Source of the DNA: Tigriopus japonicus
Taxonomy: Eukaryota; Arthropoda; Copepoda; Harpacticoida; Harpacticidae
DNA: 64,000 bases
Direction: 5' to 3'
Assembly (NCBI GenBank): GCA_010645155.1
Contig: CM021323.1
Coordinates: 11,266,825 to 11,330,824, forward strand
The position numbers were made by a program, and so were the translations under genes. Under the pieces are notes generated by a model that saw only the letters and a list, made by a program, of their open reading frames with translations, did no database searches and was not told where the DNA came from. This document shows positions 50,301 through 62,393 of this stretch, piece after piece; position 1 is the stretch's first letter, and each line of letters opens with the position of its first letter.

Positions 50301-53300
50301 GATGAGACTTGCCATTTTTTCCAGTTCCGTTACTTTCCATTTTGCACACTCATTGTCAATATATGCCAGAAGGAGCTATGCAATGATCAGCCATTCCAGG
50401 GTGTCTAAAGTGGGAATGAATTAGTCATTCAGCTTCAAATTATGACTTGTTTACCCCGCGAGGTGTCATTTTGATCACTTGAGAGTGTGACGGCTTTGCC
50501 TTCATGGAATAGATTTTACGTATTTGATTAGAGTTGAATGAAATGAAGCAATTGTATTCAAATCAGTGTAACAAACTTTTTGAAGAAACTGAAACAAAAT
50601 AGAAATTGCTCGTGCATTCTACTTTCTCAAAGCATAATCGTTCCTCCATTTGGCTTTTTTCGAAAATCTCCATCAAAGAACGCTCGCTCGAACGCACGCG
50701 CACGGACTGGAAACATGGTCGCTTTCAAAGTGACTCGCTTTTTTGACTCGAATTTCAGGTGGCTCCCTCTGAGAAGTACATTTTGCGCAACTCTCGACTG
50801 AAAAGAGCAGCTCCCCCTATAATCACAGCAGAACCTTGAACTATTTTAGAAGGATTGAAGTATTCTGACTAGGGCACAAGAATTTGCCTCCAGATGAAAC
50901 ATGATATATGTACGAGCACGTAATAATGTTTGCTCTGGACATGTGATGCTTGTCTGTTGTCACCCGTAGATAATTCATTCATCGAGCTAACGATCCAGGC
51001 AAGCCTCATGCCATTTGGCGCGTTCTTTAAACCAACGAAATGGTCCTTCGAAAAGCTGAATGCAACTCATCGTGGTATTTCTACTTTCGAATCCCGGGAT
51101 TATTGTTATTCTCAATTGACAAGTGCGACAATTTCCAGTCAGCCTGTCAATACGATTGCGATAGTGACCACGGACTTGGACCATACCCACAAGACTTGCC
51201 GTCCATGTTATCTGACTTAGAAATGGATGGGAGCGATAAGAATTGATGAAAATAATCTCGGCTCGTCTCTCACTCAGAAAAGCTAATGATGGACCGGCCC
51301 ACTCCATTTGCTCACGTCATTTTGACAATGATTCCTCTTAAAACTGTGACCTCGAACAATCTTTTCTAGAGCAACTCAAAAACTATTGAGGGAAGGATCC
51401 TTCAAAGTTAGTTTCCAGGGAACTTAAGGAATGAAAAGAATAGCTATTTCTTTTACCTTTTTAACTTTTGGAGAATTCGCTGGCGTTCATATTATGTTCA
51501 GATTGACAATAACTAAATTTTGTTCGATTTTCGCCATCCTAAATTGAGCCATAGGCATTTGTAAAAACGTAAGTAATATAACAAAAATAAACCTTTTAGA
51601 TATAATCAAATCTTTGACTTATTTAAACTTAGGCCATTGAAAAACGGACAGGAGGGCAATATGATGCAAAATTAAGAAGCCAGTTTGCGTTAAATCAATA
51701 TACCTACCTAAATAGAACAACAATATCCAAAGCCATCTCTTAAACTAAACTATTTCTTCTCCAGTTATCGAGTTTTAAAAGGAGCCAAGTTGTAAATATT
51801 TGATTGCTTTAGTGTGCAATATTTCCCCCTTATTAATACTGTTCCATTCATTTTGAAAGTGCTTTATGTGCTCATATATTTAGTGTCATGGATCTTTGAT
51901 TTACTACGACCTTTTAATTGACGAGAAATAGTTTGGGACAATCTTCTTCCAAAATGCAATATACCTTCCCTTTGGTCTGGAGAAAGCGGAAAACGTGGGA
52001 GCAGAAGTGGTTTGCGAATAATGACGCCTATTTGAACATCTTTCTGTTGTTCTCACAGTAATTTAGGGTTCTCCTCGAGCACAAACGTTTTGAACACTAA
52101 TTGATTAATTAAATAACACAATGACGGCAGCGAGGCCACGCAAGTTGCAGTAAGGTTAGTATGCTTTACCAAGGTTTGCAATTCAAAGTAATTCCAAAAT
52201 TCAAAAGTCCAAAGCTCTTTACAGCACCTCTATAAGGTTTTCTCAGGTCACTTAGGCATTTCCTCACCTTCAAGGCTCAAAAATAAACGAGTGTATGTAA
52301 GTTTCTATCCCGGAAAAATCAAGCAATTTCGACCTGCATAATGAAATATGATGCTCGATCTTTCCTTTAATTTATGTAGATTACTCAATGATCAAATAGT
52401 ATCTGTGGTGACGATATTAGGGGGATCCTATCGATCAAACCTCAAAACGCATTTTCCTCGAATTTACCCTGTTCTCGATACAAATTAGACCGCCTCAAAA
52501 CTCATTTCCCCTCAGCATCTTCCAACATGGTTGGTTGGTCGGTTGTGGTCACAGAATCAGGGAATCAGTGATCTCCTCCCAAGATATTCAGATCAACGAC
52601 CAACACTCAAACCATCAAACCAACCATGGTTCTTGCTCGCTTGCATGCACCCATCGATGGCATGGTCATTAAAAAAACAGAGACCAAATGTCGCTCCGTC
52701 AGTGAGCAAGTTCATTTCTTACTGGAGCTGATATGTAGTGGTCGTGAACGAAATGATTCCGTATGTATTTTCCAGACGAGCTGGTCCACTTCAATTAAAC
52801 CCTCTTGGGGCCCAGGCAAAGTGAATTTGCTTGGAAATGCATTCTCATTCTTCGACAGTCATCGAGTAGCTTGATATGCTCGACCATGAACTACTCTTTA
52901 TAATTGTAGTGCACATTGATGAGGTTTCAAGATGATTGGAGCACAATGTCGTTCTTTGATTTTGATTTTCCATTAGCTGTTTGTTGTGTACTGTCGTTTA
53001 AAGTATCAAATGCATATGTGTCTAGTTTATTTTTGACCTTCGGTAGTTTCGAAAGTTAGTTTTGCGCAATTAGTTTTAGGCTGAAGTAACGAAGAAGGTT
53101 AGATGAGAAACCAACGCCGAAAACAAATTTATTGCGATGGGTTTGAGTCAATTAAAATGAAATGAGAAAGGAAAATGAAGCCTTTGGCAGTTATAAATCT
53201 TTCATAGTCCCATTGATCGTAAAATCATTCAGAAGACTAATCTAACCATAAGACTACTTAACATAATACTTAAAGATACAAATGGGCTTTTTTCAAATGT

Positions 53301-55000
53301 CAATACGAAATGTGCACACTGTGTACGTTCAAGCGAACATATTTTGGACCTCTCTTGGAAACCTCATGGTTGACGATCTTCATCCAAGAGTGACGTGCTT
53401 TAATTATCAGTCATTACTTTTTCTTAATGGAAGCTCTGATTGGTCGGTTTCAATTCCATCCAAAATCGGCAATGCCTCCTCCTTCAACCTGAAGTTCGTC
53501 CAAAAACGATAGATGCAAATTGAGCTCAAGAGAGAGGCATGAGTAAATTTGCAGAGGCACGTGTCAATTTGGAGCACGATTTTTGCCGTAGTGAATCGGC
53601 AATCAAGTCTCTCTTGGAGTTCTTTCTACCTCATGTAATATGCCATGATGAGGGCAATTTTCAAAAAAAAAAGTTCCTCAAAAATTCCAAGATGAAATCA
53701 TCAGCCACCTCCCAAGGCCAGGCCAAGTATGGCACAATTTGAGAGATTTGCAATTTCTCAAGCAAAATAAGGAAAATTTTGCACATGGTCCTGATTGAGA
53801 TATTTCGATTCAATCATCAACAAACTCAAGGCAAAATTAAGCTGACAAGGACGACTGTGTGTCAAATTCCTTCGATTCGACGAAGCCTTGAACTTTTGTC
53901 ATTTGAGGCCTCCTAAAAAATTCCATTATTACTATCAAAGAAGGTGTCAAAACACACGCCACAAACAATCTTCAGAGTCTGCTTTGGTTAGAGCTCGGGT
54001 GGTTATCGTTTGAATGCACGAGGCTTTTATGCAAATCTCTTGCTCATGACGAGGCCAACCAAATTGGGTTCCCCCGCAAATTGGCCTCATTTGGTCACAA
54101 AGAAGGGTTTCACCTCTAGTCTAAGCAGTTTGCAATGCGATGTATATACACGCAAATAACACTCTGCTTGTACGCACTTGATTTGGATTTCCGGTTCAAC
54201 ATTGTCAAGTCAAAGCAGAGTCAGACGCAATACATTGTATGCAAATTACTTTTTCACAAATGAATGGTTTGGTCGCCTAGATGGCAAGTTTATGTTAGAG
54301 TTTAGAAATTTCTTTCAATCCGTTTTGTCAACCGTTATTAAGCCGCAGAAAAAAGAGAACAAATGCATATGATGCAAAGCAATCCACCATCGCCTATAAA
54401 CGATTTTTTAAACTGTGGCAAGGTTTTCATTGACAATATGTGAATGCATGGAAAACTGTTTTTTTATGTTTCACAGAAAACAATATTTACAAAATGAGCC
54501 AAACAACTATACATTTCCTTTTTTAATATCAAGCTTGAGCTCTTGGCTCTTGAAATGAAGCTAATTAATGATTTTTTTCAATCCACAAACCAGAGAACAA
54601 AAAATCGCTCTCCTGGTTAAAAATGTTCACTCATACCAGTATAATATATAGAGCAGGTTAAACGGGGTCAAGAAACTCAGTTTATGTTTTCAAATAGACC
54701 CACAATGGGATGGACTTGTTGATGGCTAGGCTAGCGGTAACCTTTCCTGTATTTCACTCAAACAAGGGAGGAACCGCGTTTGAGTAACATGTGTTTCCCA
54801 TTCAACAAGACATTCTGATTCTCTTTGGAAAGGGAGGGGGTTGTATAATAGATTCCATAACGTTCACTTTGCTGATGGAAATGGATGGAGGACATATCTC
54901 CCTCGCCCTCTTGTTTCCAACTTTAAGGGTTTTGTTAAAATATTGACGACTGTAGATTACTTTCTTTAAATCATGCTTGAAGTTTGGCGCAACACCTTAG
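44336..55000 (-). other. MAGI long intron, 5' part
   Basis: About 10.7 kb of intron. It has AT-rich stretches around 49600..50200 and 51480..52000 and scattered short open frames with no splice support. Two frames, on plus at 46483..46782 and on minus at 45927..46166, have somewhat coding-like features and are discussed separately. Nothing else is supportable. Confidence 0.45.
46483..46782 (+). CDS. Possible small single-pass membrane protein (99 residues), weak
   Basis: An ATG in a good context (adenine at -3, guanine at +4) opens a 99-codon frame. A hydrophobic segment LCLVLYILALTLTIISLGG at about residues 32-50 is followed at once by a basic cluster EECRRRRQRCWQRQ. This is the arrangement of a type I-like or tail-in membrane protein. 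AATAAA at 46834..46839 follows the stop by about 50 bases, so the unit could be a complete intronless gene on the opposite strand to MAGI. I know no homologue, and a chance frame is quite possible. Confidence 0.2.
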   Translation: MEAKNTRLNGFVHKPSTFSDPSDLEDHQVHLLCLVLYILALTLTIISLGGIEECRRRRQRCWQRQIHGKAKSTYIGFVCYFKRSDRLLPSIIVERPKRP

Positions 55001-55243
55001 GTCAGTTGTTGAGCACCTTTGGAAGTATAGTAGAAACATATCTAGAAGCATAATAGATGAACTAATGAGATGGAGTAGAAATAACCATGCTTTATCAAGT
55101 TTCGCTAAATAAGCCGTGATTGAAAAACGCAGCTTTTGTAGCAAAACTTGACCCAGCAGAGTTATTTCTACTCTACCTCATTTGCTTCCTTTGTGCTTCT
55201 AGATATGCTTCGATCATACTTCCAAACGACCTCAACAGCCGAC
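55001..55243. repeat. Foldback / inverted-repeat element, about 106-nt arms
   Basis: The left arm 55001..55107 and the right arm 55137..55243 are imperfect inverted copies, about four bases in five matching with small indels. Shared blocks include TTTGGAAGTAT, CATATCTAGAAGCA, GAGTAGAAATAAC and TCAAGTTT. The loop is about 29 nt. The whole would fold into one long hairpin. It is probably an old MITE-type or foldback transposon; I could not identify a target-site duplication. Confidence 0.85.
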
Positions 55244-57501
55244 TTATTGTCGATTCCTCGTTTTTCTAAATATGAAAAATCATGGACACAAAATTTGCGA
55301 TTTTCTCTTCAAAATGAGTAGGTTTCTTCTTTTGACAAATCTAATTGAAACCAATGAGTAGGAAGTTCATGCATGATGAGACCAAAAATAATGACGATTC
55401 GATCATTTTCACAAGGTATGCGCATTGGAATCCGAAAAGTTGCTGAGAGTTTTCTACCTCTCAGTTTCTGCCTACCTTCGAAGAACGTATTTCTTTTAAC
55501 TCCACAACTTTTGGAGGCCCTCAAATCATTACAAGATCATTGCGTGATTTTGGTCGAATATGGATCAAATTGCAGCCATCCTAGGAGAACCTACTCTGAA
55601 AGCTCTTTTGGCCACACTTACCAAAGGCTGAAGGCAAGTTCAAAGTTGTTCGGAACGTTTTGTCAGCTCGGTTTTCATTTCAAGTGTTTCAAAGACTAAT
55701 TATGCAAGCGTTTGCCGTTGAGTCAAGGAGAGGATTTGTACAAGTTCTGTCCTCCTCGGAAATTTCACAAAAGCTAACTTTGCTTGCTCTCCAGAGTCAA
55801 GTGGAAGTTAGTTGTGGTTGACAAGAGAACTTGTCTTGAGTGATTGGTTTTTCCATGGAGAGGACAGTTTGCGGGTGTGCTCACTAGAAAAGTGAAATTC
55901 TTAACATAATGCCGGACGGTCTCATTAGTCTTCCTCTCATTGAGTAACAATGAGACACGGAATATTCACCTTTTTAAGTTCTCCTCCCTCTCTCATTTGG
56001 TAATAATAGACCCTTTAAACATTTGGTAATCATAGACGTTTTAAACACGCCTCCTCCACATGAAAACGGGAAAATGGACAATAGTTTTGGCGCACACCAT
56101 GGTGGTAAAAGCCTTTTCGAACAACGCCCAGTGAACTTTTTCGGATGCACGTTTGTTTTGATATGACTTCTTGATTCAGCGTTGCTGCCATTGTGATTGT
56201 CTAAAGGCCAGGAGAAATCTACAGGTAGTTTTTGATCTTGTCTGATTCATTACCTCACTTTGCCTTGGTTTAATTAAACAATAACGGTTACTAGAGATGG
56301 GTGGGCACAGTGTCTGTTGAAGTAGAGAACAAACGACTAATTAATTTGCGAAGTTTTGATCAATCGCCTCCTGTCGTTGGACATGGCATCCCTTAAGGGG
56401 CGAGTAATAAAAATTTGAGCCTACTCAATTGCCAATTAACGGCAACTAACTCTCAGGGCACTAGGATATGACCATTTTAAACACCAGACAACTGATGTAC
56501 TGTCTGTCCATCTTGGCACGAAAGAAGTCTGCGAAGAATGACTTGATTTTCCCGTTTAATATCAATGTTAGTTCTTTCAAAATCTTTTCTAGTCTAAAAT
56601 AGCTTTTGTCATCGTGCGGTTTAACAGCGTATTAATGAGAAAGTTATCGCCATTTCATGTCCAAGAGGCATGCACCCGCAATTTGCTGCCATGTTCTCAC
56701 CACCAATTTTGTATTAACTTCATAGATTTATCAAAGGTAGATTCAACAATGGACAGTAGCTGTGGGATGTAGAAATCTTTCGGGAGATTTTGGAAACCAT
56801 ATCTACCAGATTTAGATTCACTTGTTTTTACTCAAAGAGATTAGCAAAAACGCTGATCAAAGTACAAATAACCGATTGTTCAAGTCTGAAATACCTAGGG
56901 AATCCATCTTGGAAATGTTCAGTTTAAAGCCGCGTTTTTCCTTGCCAATGTTTCGTAATTTTCTTCATAAATTTAACTGATTCCTAATCTATCACTGAGA
57001 AGTTGAATTCACACGAAATCGCACTTTCCACGGTCGTGACTGAAAATGACCGTGTGTAAATGAGAATTCAAATTCATATACGTACACAGCCACAGGGTTT
57101 TCTCATGAACATCGAGACAAGAGAAGGAAGATGGACATGCCTAACAAAAAAGGCTCTTCGATTTGCTTTTTAAGAATAGGATTTCATCGTTGTTTGGAGT
57201 TTAGGGATCATTTTTCACAACGTGCGTATGTCTCAATTTTCAATCCCTCTTTTTCTGAATGCCGTCTTATGGCTTGTTGTATAGTCGTTACGAGTGAACC
57301 CATAGCATGACTCAAAATTGAATGATGGGCTTTGGCAAACCTAATTATCAGACCCGAGAGATCGGAGGGAAAAAAAGATTACTCCAAAATTCTGTATGAA
57401 AGAAATCGTCGTCTCTGGCAAACACTTTGGGGCAGAAAGAAAATGTCACTTCTTTTGTTCGATATGGGAAGTAATCATTGATTCCAGTAGACGGAACTCA
57501 C
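55244..57501 (-). other. MAGI long intron, no gene seen
   Basis: About 2.3 kb between the foldback element and the 57.5-kb candidate exon. Short overlapping open frames only; nothing supportable. Confidence 0.5.
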
Positions 57502-57688
57502 TTTCTACCGGGCGCAAGAAATCAGCCGATATCAGCTCAACCTTGGAAGATACTGGGGAATTCTGACATCGGGAAACATGATGTATCAATAGCACCTTCC
57601 GCCTCATTCCGATCTCGTCCCTTCGTTCCAAACTCCCCACTTCCAAGATCAGTGGGAAAGAGCGGTGTTCTTTGAGCTCAAAAATCAT
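57502..57688 (-). CDS. Weak candidate alternative first exon of MAGI
   Basis: ATG at 57688 follows an in-frame TGA. The frame MIFELKEHRSFPLILEVGSL runs to a GAAA|GTGAGT donor in phase 1, giving 62 codons that would join the guanylate-kinase exon. The donor lacks the usual G at -1. The frame itself continues 18 codons past the donor before a stop. The length is short enough that chance explains it well; it is listed because strand, phase and position fit the pattern of the stronger candidates. Confidence 0.2.
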
Positions 57689-58346
57689 AGATATGAGAAA
57701 CTTGGGGGATCATCCACCAACACGCTAGATGAGCTAGATGTTCTACAGCTGACGTTTCCGAATGGTGATGATATGAAATACATTCAGGGATCACGTCAAA
57801 CAAGACCTACCAGCCACTTCCAAACCAAGTTCGATCATCGTCATTGTTGGCTCTTGTGGTTTGGCAATATGGTTTGTTTCAGAGGTGAAATGATTGTTTA
57901 GGCCTTTCAACAAGGAGAACACGTTGCAGCAAGTAAATGGTTCACACATGTTGCCATGTACGAGATCATGGAAAAATGTGCAGAAATTGTGCCAAAGCAT
58001 CTCAACTCTCAAGGTTTGTAAATCATGGTTTGTCCTCAATTTGAGGAGTTTACATTTACCATGGAACCGGTGCGGAAGTGAAACGAGACTTTAATTGCTA
58101 CTTCCAATGTCTGTTCAAAAAGTCGAAAATTGTAGGCTTACAGGCATAAAAATGAGCTCGGCTCAATGAAATATGTTACTTCAAACGGGCCTCCCAACTT
58201 TGGAATCGAAGGATGTACTACATAAATTAGACCTCGATTAATCTTGAATTCGTTCTTTTGCAACCTTCGAAATTCCTAAATCCGTGGTGTCACCATTTAC
58301 GAATCGATAAAAAGCGCCAGCGTTGATGATTCAAGGTTTGTCTTAC

Positions 58347-58545
58347 CATGTTTAGTCGAACTCGGCAAGGATTTCTCACTTGGTTCCCGGATCCTATTTT
58401 CGTTTTCGTCCAATGCTATGAATTGTTCATCGATGGTTTTAGCCCGTTCCACGGATGCCAATGCATCCAAGCGTCTCCGATCCTCATCATCACACACACC
58501 AACGGAGTCACCTTCATCATTGACATAGATCACCTCACCCATCAT
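58347..58545 (-). CDS. Candidate alternative first exon of MAGI (66-residue acidic N-terminus)
   Basis: ATG at 58545 (a second ATG follows directly) comes after an in-frame TAG five codons upstream. The frame reads MMGEVIYVNDEGDSVGVCDD, then EDRRRLDALASVERAKTIDE and QFIALDENENRIREP, ending at a strong donor CATG|GTAAGA in phase 1. The join would be [12 protein letters not shown]. The charged, helix-prone composition looks coding, while the opposite-strand frame looks like its shadow. No acceptor is visible upstream, so it would be a first exon. It lies about 2.5 kb downstream of the PDZ0 exon. I recognise no homologue. Confidence 0.42.
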
Positions 58546-61054
58546 CTCCCAATCAAGCTATCCTTACTTCCCCCAATTTTGACTCACATTTCGTCAACAC
58601 TTTCCAACCTGTTCGCCATTCCAGCTTCCACTCACTTCACTCAATCATGTTTGGTCATCGGAATTTTTTTTAAAGCACCAAGACAAGGTGGATCTTCTTT
58701 TAGCTTGAACACATCTCTCACCAAGTGAAAACACACACATCTACATCTGTCTGAGGAAAATCATGCCACATTACTGACATTATTGGAGATTTCGCGGAGC
58801 ATCATCAGACCGTTTTAGCGAGCGCTCTTCAACTATGCTCCCAAGAAAGCGCACACACTTGACGTCGAAGGAGATGGCACCAGGAAGACTCCAATCTTGG
58901 AGTATCCGACTCCACTCGAGAGGAATCCCAGACCTGAATCAATCTGGCTTCGATGTTAAACATGTTCAAAAGAGCATCATAATTTCAAACAGTTGGTCTC
59001 CTAAAATGGCGTTTGGTGGTTTGTCTGGATGTACGAATATCCGGGGTTAAGGTCATCCATATTATTCGAAACTTTGGAGATCCCTTTAAAGCCATTACTC
59101 CCTTGAATTGGATACATTAGTGCAGGATAGACAAGAGAAATGAGCAAAACAAAAGGTCCACGACGTCATTTGTGGCTTAGAATTTCATTCATGTGGACGG
59201 TGTGTCAAGGGAAGAAGGATATAAAGGGTTAATCAGGAGCACTATTCCATCACATATTGCTCCAAGAATTCGTTCAAGTAAACCGAGGAAAAGAAAGGCA
59301 AGTGTAAAAAACATACAGATCAAGACTGCTTCCTCAAATGATATCATTGAACTTTGAGAATTGTGGTCAAGGCAAGGATCACTAAACACCTGGATGCCTT
59401 GGCTACCGGCAAAAGCCATTTTTCGAATTCTATGCCAGACAGAGAAAAATCTAGTTAAACCAGTTGTCCGGCTGATAATAGGAAGCTCATATGCTTAATT
59501 TCAACTTGATCGACTGAAATTTGTGGCAGCTAGAGTAATTTGAAGCGTAGAGCATGGCGCGCTCTTCCGACCGAACATTTGCACCTACTCTCGTTTCCTC
59601 GCGTATGTATTGCGACTGTAGCAAATTTGGAAACGTTGTTTCTCGTGGATGGAGAAATGTACCATGCTGAAATTCAGCAAACGACATCCTTATATGATTG
59701 TTTAATCATTCTTATCAAAACAAAGTCGTATCCACAGCTGAACGCCTGAGCGGAGGCTTCCATGTCTTTCGATTTCCTTGGTCAAGGAAATCGTTTTATT
59801 TTATTCTTAATATTCATTCAGAGAGCAATTCTCCTTGTTATTAGTGTTGTCATTTGATTCAGAACATAATGGATATATAAGGAAGAAGGAAAGAAGGAAT
59901 GAGACAACTTGCCCTTTCTTTCTCATTGAACCCGTTTCCGTCGTCTCTAACAAAAAGAAAATTATTTATTGGAGGTTGCGTGACAATCAATGTTTTCGGG
60001 GAAATTTCCGTTCGAAAACGACTTGTCGATGGAAAGAACTTGGTAGTCTCATTGTGCTATGAATCACAGGAAAGTGTACGATTATGTGCTTGAGTGCACA
60101 CAGTGTTCATTGCACAGATGTCCCGAATGGGTAATTGATTTTGCTTTCAATGAACTGGTAGTAGTGTGGCTAATGAACGGCTATTGATGCTAGTTCAGAA
60201 CGGAACCAGAGTCATTGCCAACTCATTAAAATTCTCGATGACTGTTGCATTGCTTTCCCTAGTCCCTGCTGATTTTGGACAAAATAAAATCAAGACCAGA
60301 ACTTTTCGTGGCCATGATCCCGAACTTTTTCTTTCCTTTTCCGGACTCACTTCAAAGCTTTTGAATGAGAGTGAAATTCGAGGAGTCGGAAATCTCAGTT
60401 CAAGCAAGCATCGCATAATGCCAACGGACTCTTCTGGCGACTCTTTTATAGGTCATGGGATTCCTGGAAAAGCCATCGAGCAAGCTTAACCGAGCTTGAA
60501 TTTGGTTATGCTTCAACAAAAACTGAAAAATTGTTTATGGCCAGCCAATAAAACCAATAAGCATGCATGTTAGCGTTCCTTCTGGTTGAACATGTCATCA
60601 GAAACAGAAACTTTCTTTTGAATAACGGCTTCAACGAGAGCAAACGTTACAATCGATAAAAACTTTATGATTCAAATTTGTTGAATATTGTTTTTCTAAC
60701 TCTACTCTTTCTAATATAACTTCATTCAATCTACAACATTTTTGTAGTCACCGTCACGCAAGGAATTCTTTTTTTTCTTTTGCTTCATTCCAATTTTTTA
60801 ACTACCTTGACTTTTTCAGAATGCGACCGTTTAGCCTATTGGCTCACCGTGACAAAACAAATATCAACATTGATGAACCGGCAAATCCTCGATGTTTTCC
60901 TATGTCTGTTGATCAGAAACCCTTCAGATAAAAAACAATTTCATCAAGCTTAAACTAAATTCCGAAAGCGACCAATACATTGACAAACTACTAAACAAAA
61001 GACTTCCATTGTCCCAAGACCTGAGACAAGTGTAGATCAAACAAACAAGCCTAC
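58546..61054 (-). other. MAGI long intron next to the PDZ0 exon
   Basis: About 2.5 kb directly downstream of the PDZ0 exon donor. Short frames only, none with splice support. The promoter of the 58347..58545 candidate would be here if that exon is real. Confidence 0.5.
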
Positions 61055-61472
61055 CTTCAGGAACAGTCTTGATGACCACAGGGCTGTCTCGACTCCTCAA
61101 GCAATGTTTGATCCAAGCCACCACGTCGGCTTGCGTATAGCCTGACACTTTGCGTTCTTGGACCTCCAAGAGGACATCACCCACTCGCACATCGACACTT
61201 GTGCTCACACTAATCCCCCGGGAATCCGGCGTCGTAGTTACCGTCCCCACATACGGAAACTGCCCGTGATCCGCACCGCCTGAGAGGTCAAAGTATAGCT
61301 CGGTGATTTCGCGATTGGTTTCGTTGATCAGCACAATATCTCGCAGGATCTCACTCCAATGGCACTCAGTATTGACCGACGACCTTCGAGCAAACACAAC
61401 GGCCTTTTCTCCAGTGGCTTGTTTGGGCTTTTCCTTGACCACCGGGGTGGTTGATCGTTTGTTCTTGAGCAT
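61055..61472 (-). CDS. MAGI: MAGI scaffold, coding exon 1 (N-terminal PDZ0 domain)
   Basis: The start ATG at 61472 follows an in-frame TAG 18 bases upstream; a GTG two codons before it is not a plausible start. The exon opens MLKNKRSTTPVVKEKPKQAT, then the PDZ0 domain specific to MAGI proteins begins near residue 35 (TECHWSEILRDIVLINE). It continues through SGGADHGQFPYVGTVTTTPD, the counterpart of the carboxylate-loop region that reads GGAEHGEFPYVG in vertebrates. It then runs through VRVGDVLLEVQERKVSGYTQ and WIKHCLRSRDSPVVIKTVPE. The donor GAAG|GTAGGC at 61055 is phase 1 and gives [12 protein letters not shown] with exon 2. MAGI proteins scaffold junctional and synaptic membranes. The next exon lies 56.1 kb away. 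Confidence 0.95.
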
Positions 61473-62030
61473 TCTCACCTCTGGACACTACACTCTGGCT
61501 GTTAGTCACACCACTTCACCCGCATTCCAAATCACGGCCAAGGGGTCAGCGCCCCCGCTTCCTTTGCCTTTGGGTCTCAATGATGAATCACGGGGGGCAC
61601 AAATGTGTTTTGTTATGATTATTTTTACTCTAACCACGAGATAGCACAGTGGTGGTGGTGGTCGTCCAAGTTAAGGCACTCACTCTAGGTAGAGGGGGCT
61701 CATGTTTCGCCTCGGATGATGACGTCCTGCTCGGGCGGGCAGATTATCCAAGCTAGCAAGCGAAAACTTTGACTGCTGCTGCTGCTTCTTCTGCTTCTTC
61801 GTCGACTTATGTTGTGGGCTGTGTGAGCTCTTCAGAAGAATCCTCTCGCTGAAGGGCTCTTCTTACCTCTGCTTACTCCTCCTTCGCCTCCTGTTCGTTC
61901 GTTCGTTCTTCTGACAGACTTCGTTCGACGTATCTGTCTCTATGGGCTCTAGTGGAGTGTGCACAGGTGCCAAAAAGAGCCTCTTGCTAAAGGGCAGGTG
62001 GCAGATGGGCAGTCACGATCCAAACAAATC
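61473..62030 (-). promoter_or_regulatory. Presumed 5' UTR and promoter region of MAGI
   Basis: The 560 bp upstream of the PDZ0 start codon. It contains a CTG/CTT triplet run (61773..61800), read as CAG/AAG on the gene strand, and further CT-rich sequence. A possible acceptor (TGTAG) lies about 20 bp upstream of the ATG, so the leader could be spliced. No TATA box or start site is identifiable, so the assignment rests on position only. Confidence 0.35.
61773..61800. repeat. CTG/CTT imperfect trinucleotide repeat
   Basis: Alternating CTG and CTT triplets upstream of the MAGI start codon, potentially in its 5' UTR. Confidence 0.85.
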
Positions 62031-62070
62031 CTCAATACCCACTTGTTGGACAAGATTGGTTAAGAATTGT

Positions 62071-62393
62071 TTTATTGCCGTTGCGGTTAATGTTACAAGT
62101 TAGTTCATTGACCTTTGTGTAGCAATACTTTATAAAGTAACCGGCCTTTTTAGGGTATTTGCTATGTTGATGCCATCTTCCAAAGCCTCTAGGGCGTCTT
62201 TGGCCTGCCCACCATAGATCGTGGCGCCAAACCCAACCCAACCAACCAACCAACCACTGGAAAAGGCGGAGATGAGCAGGCTTGATGGAAGGAATGGGTT
62301 GAAGGTAGTAGAAGAAATATCCCAGCAACTCCGACCAGACCAGATCAACCATGGTCCATGACTAATACTGGCACCAAGCCCAGCCAGGTACAT
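62071..62393 (-). other. Possible 3' end of an upstream minus-strand gene
   Basis: AATAAA on the minus strand at 62071..62076 sits below two overlapping minus-strand frames. One, from ATG 62352, reads MVDLVWSELLGYFFYYLQPI and ends at 62032. The other, from ATG 62393, contains GGQAKDALEALEDGINIANT and stops at 62130. The sequence is more GC-rich than its flanks. A last exon of a neighbour transcribed toward MAGI, or a decayed copy of one, would fit. I cannot choose the frame or name a family. A GGTT/ACCA repeat (62229..62257) falls inside and may distort both frames. Confidence 0.22.
62229..62257. repeat. CCAA/ACCA tetranucleotide repeat
   Basis: A short run of CCAA units with one interruption. 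Confidence 0.85.

Noticed and set aside
61473..61478. GTG two codons upstream of the MAGI ATG as a start
   Set aside because: ATG at 61472 is the only standard start between the in-frame TAG and PDZ0.
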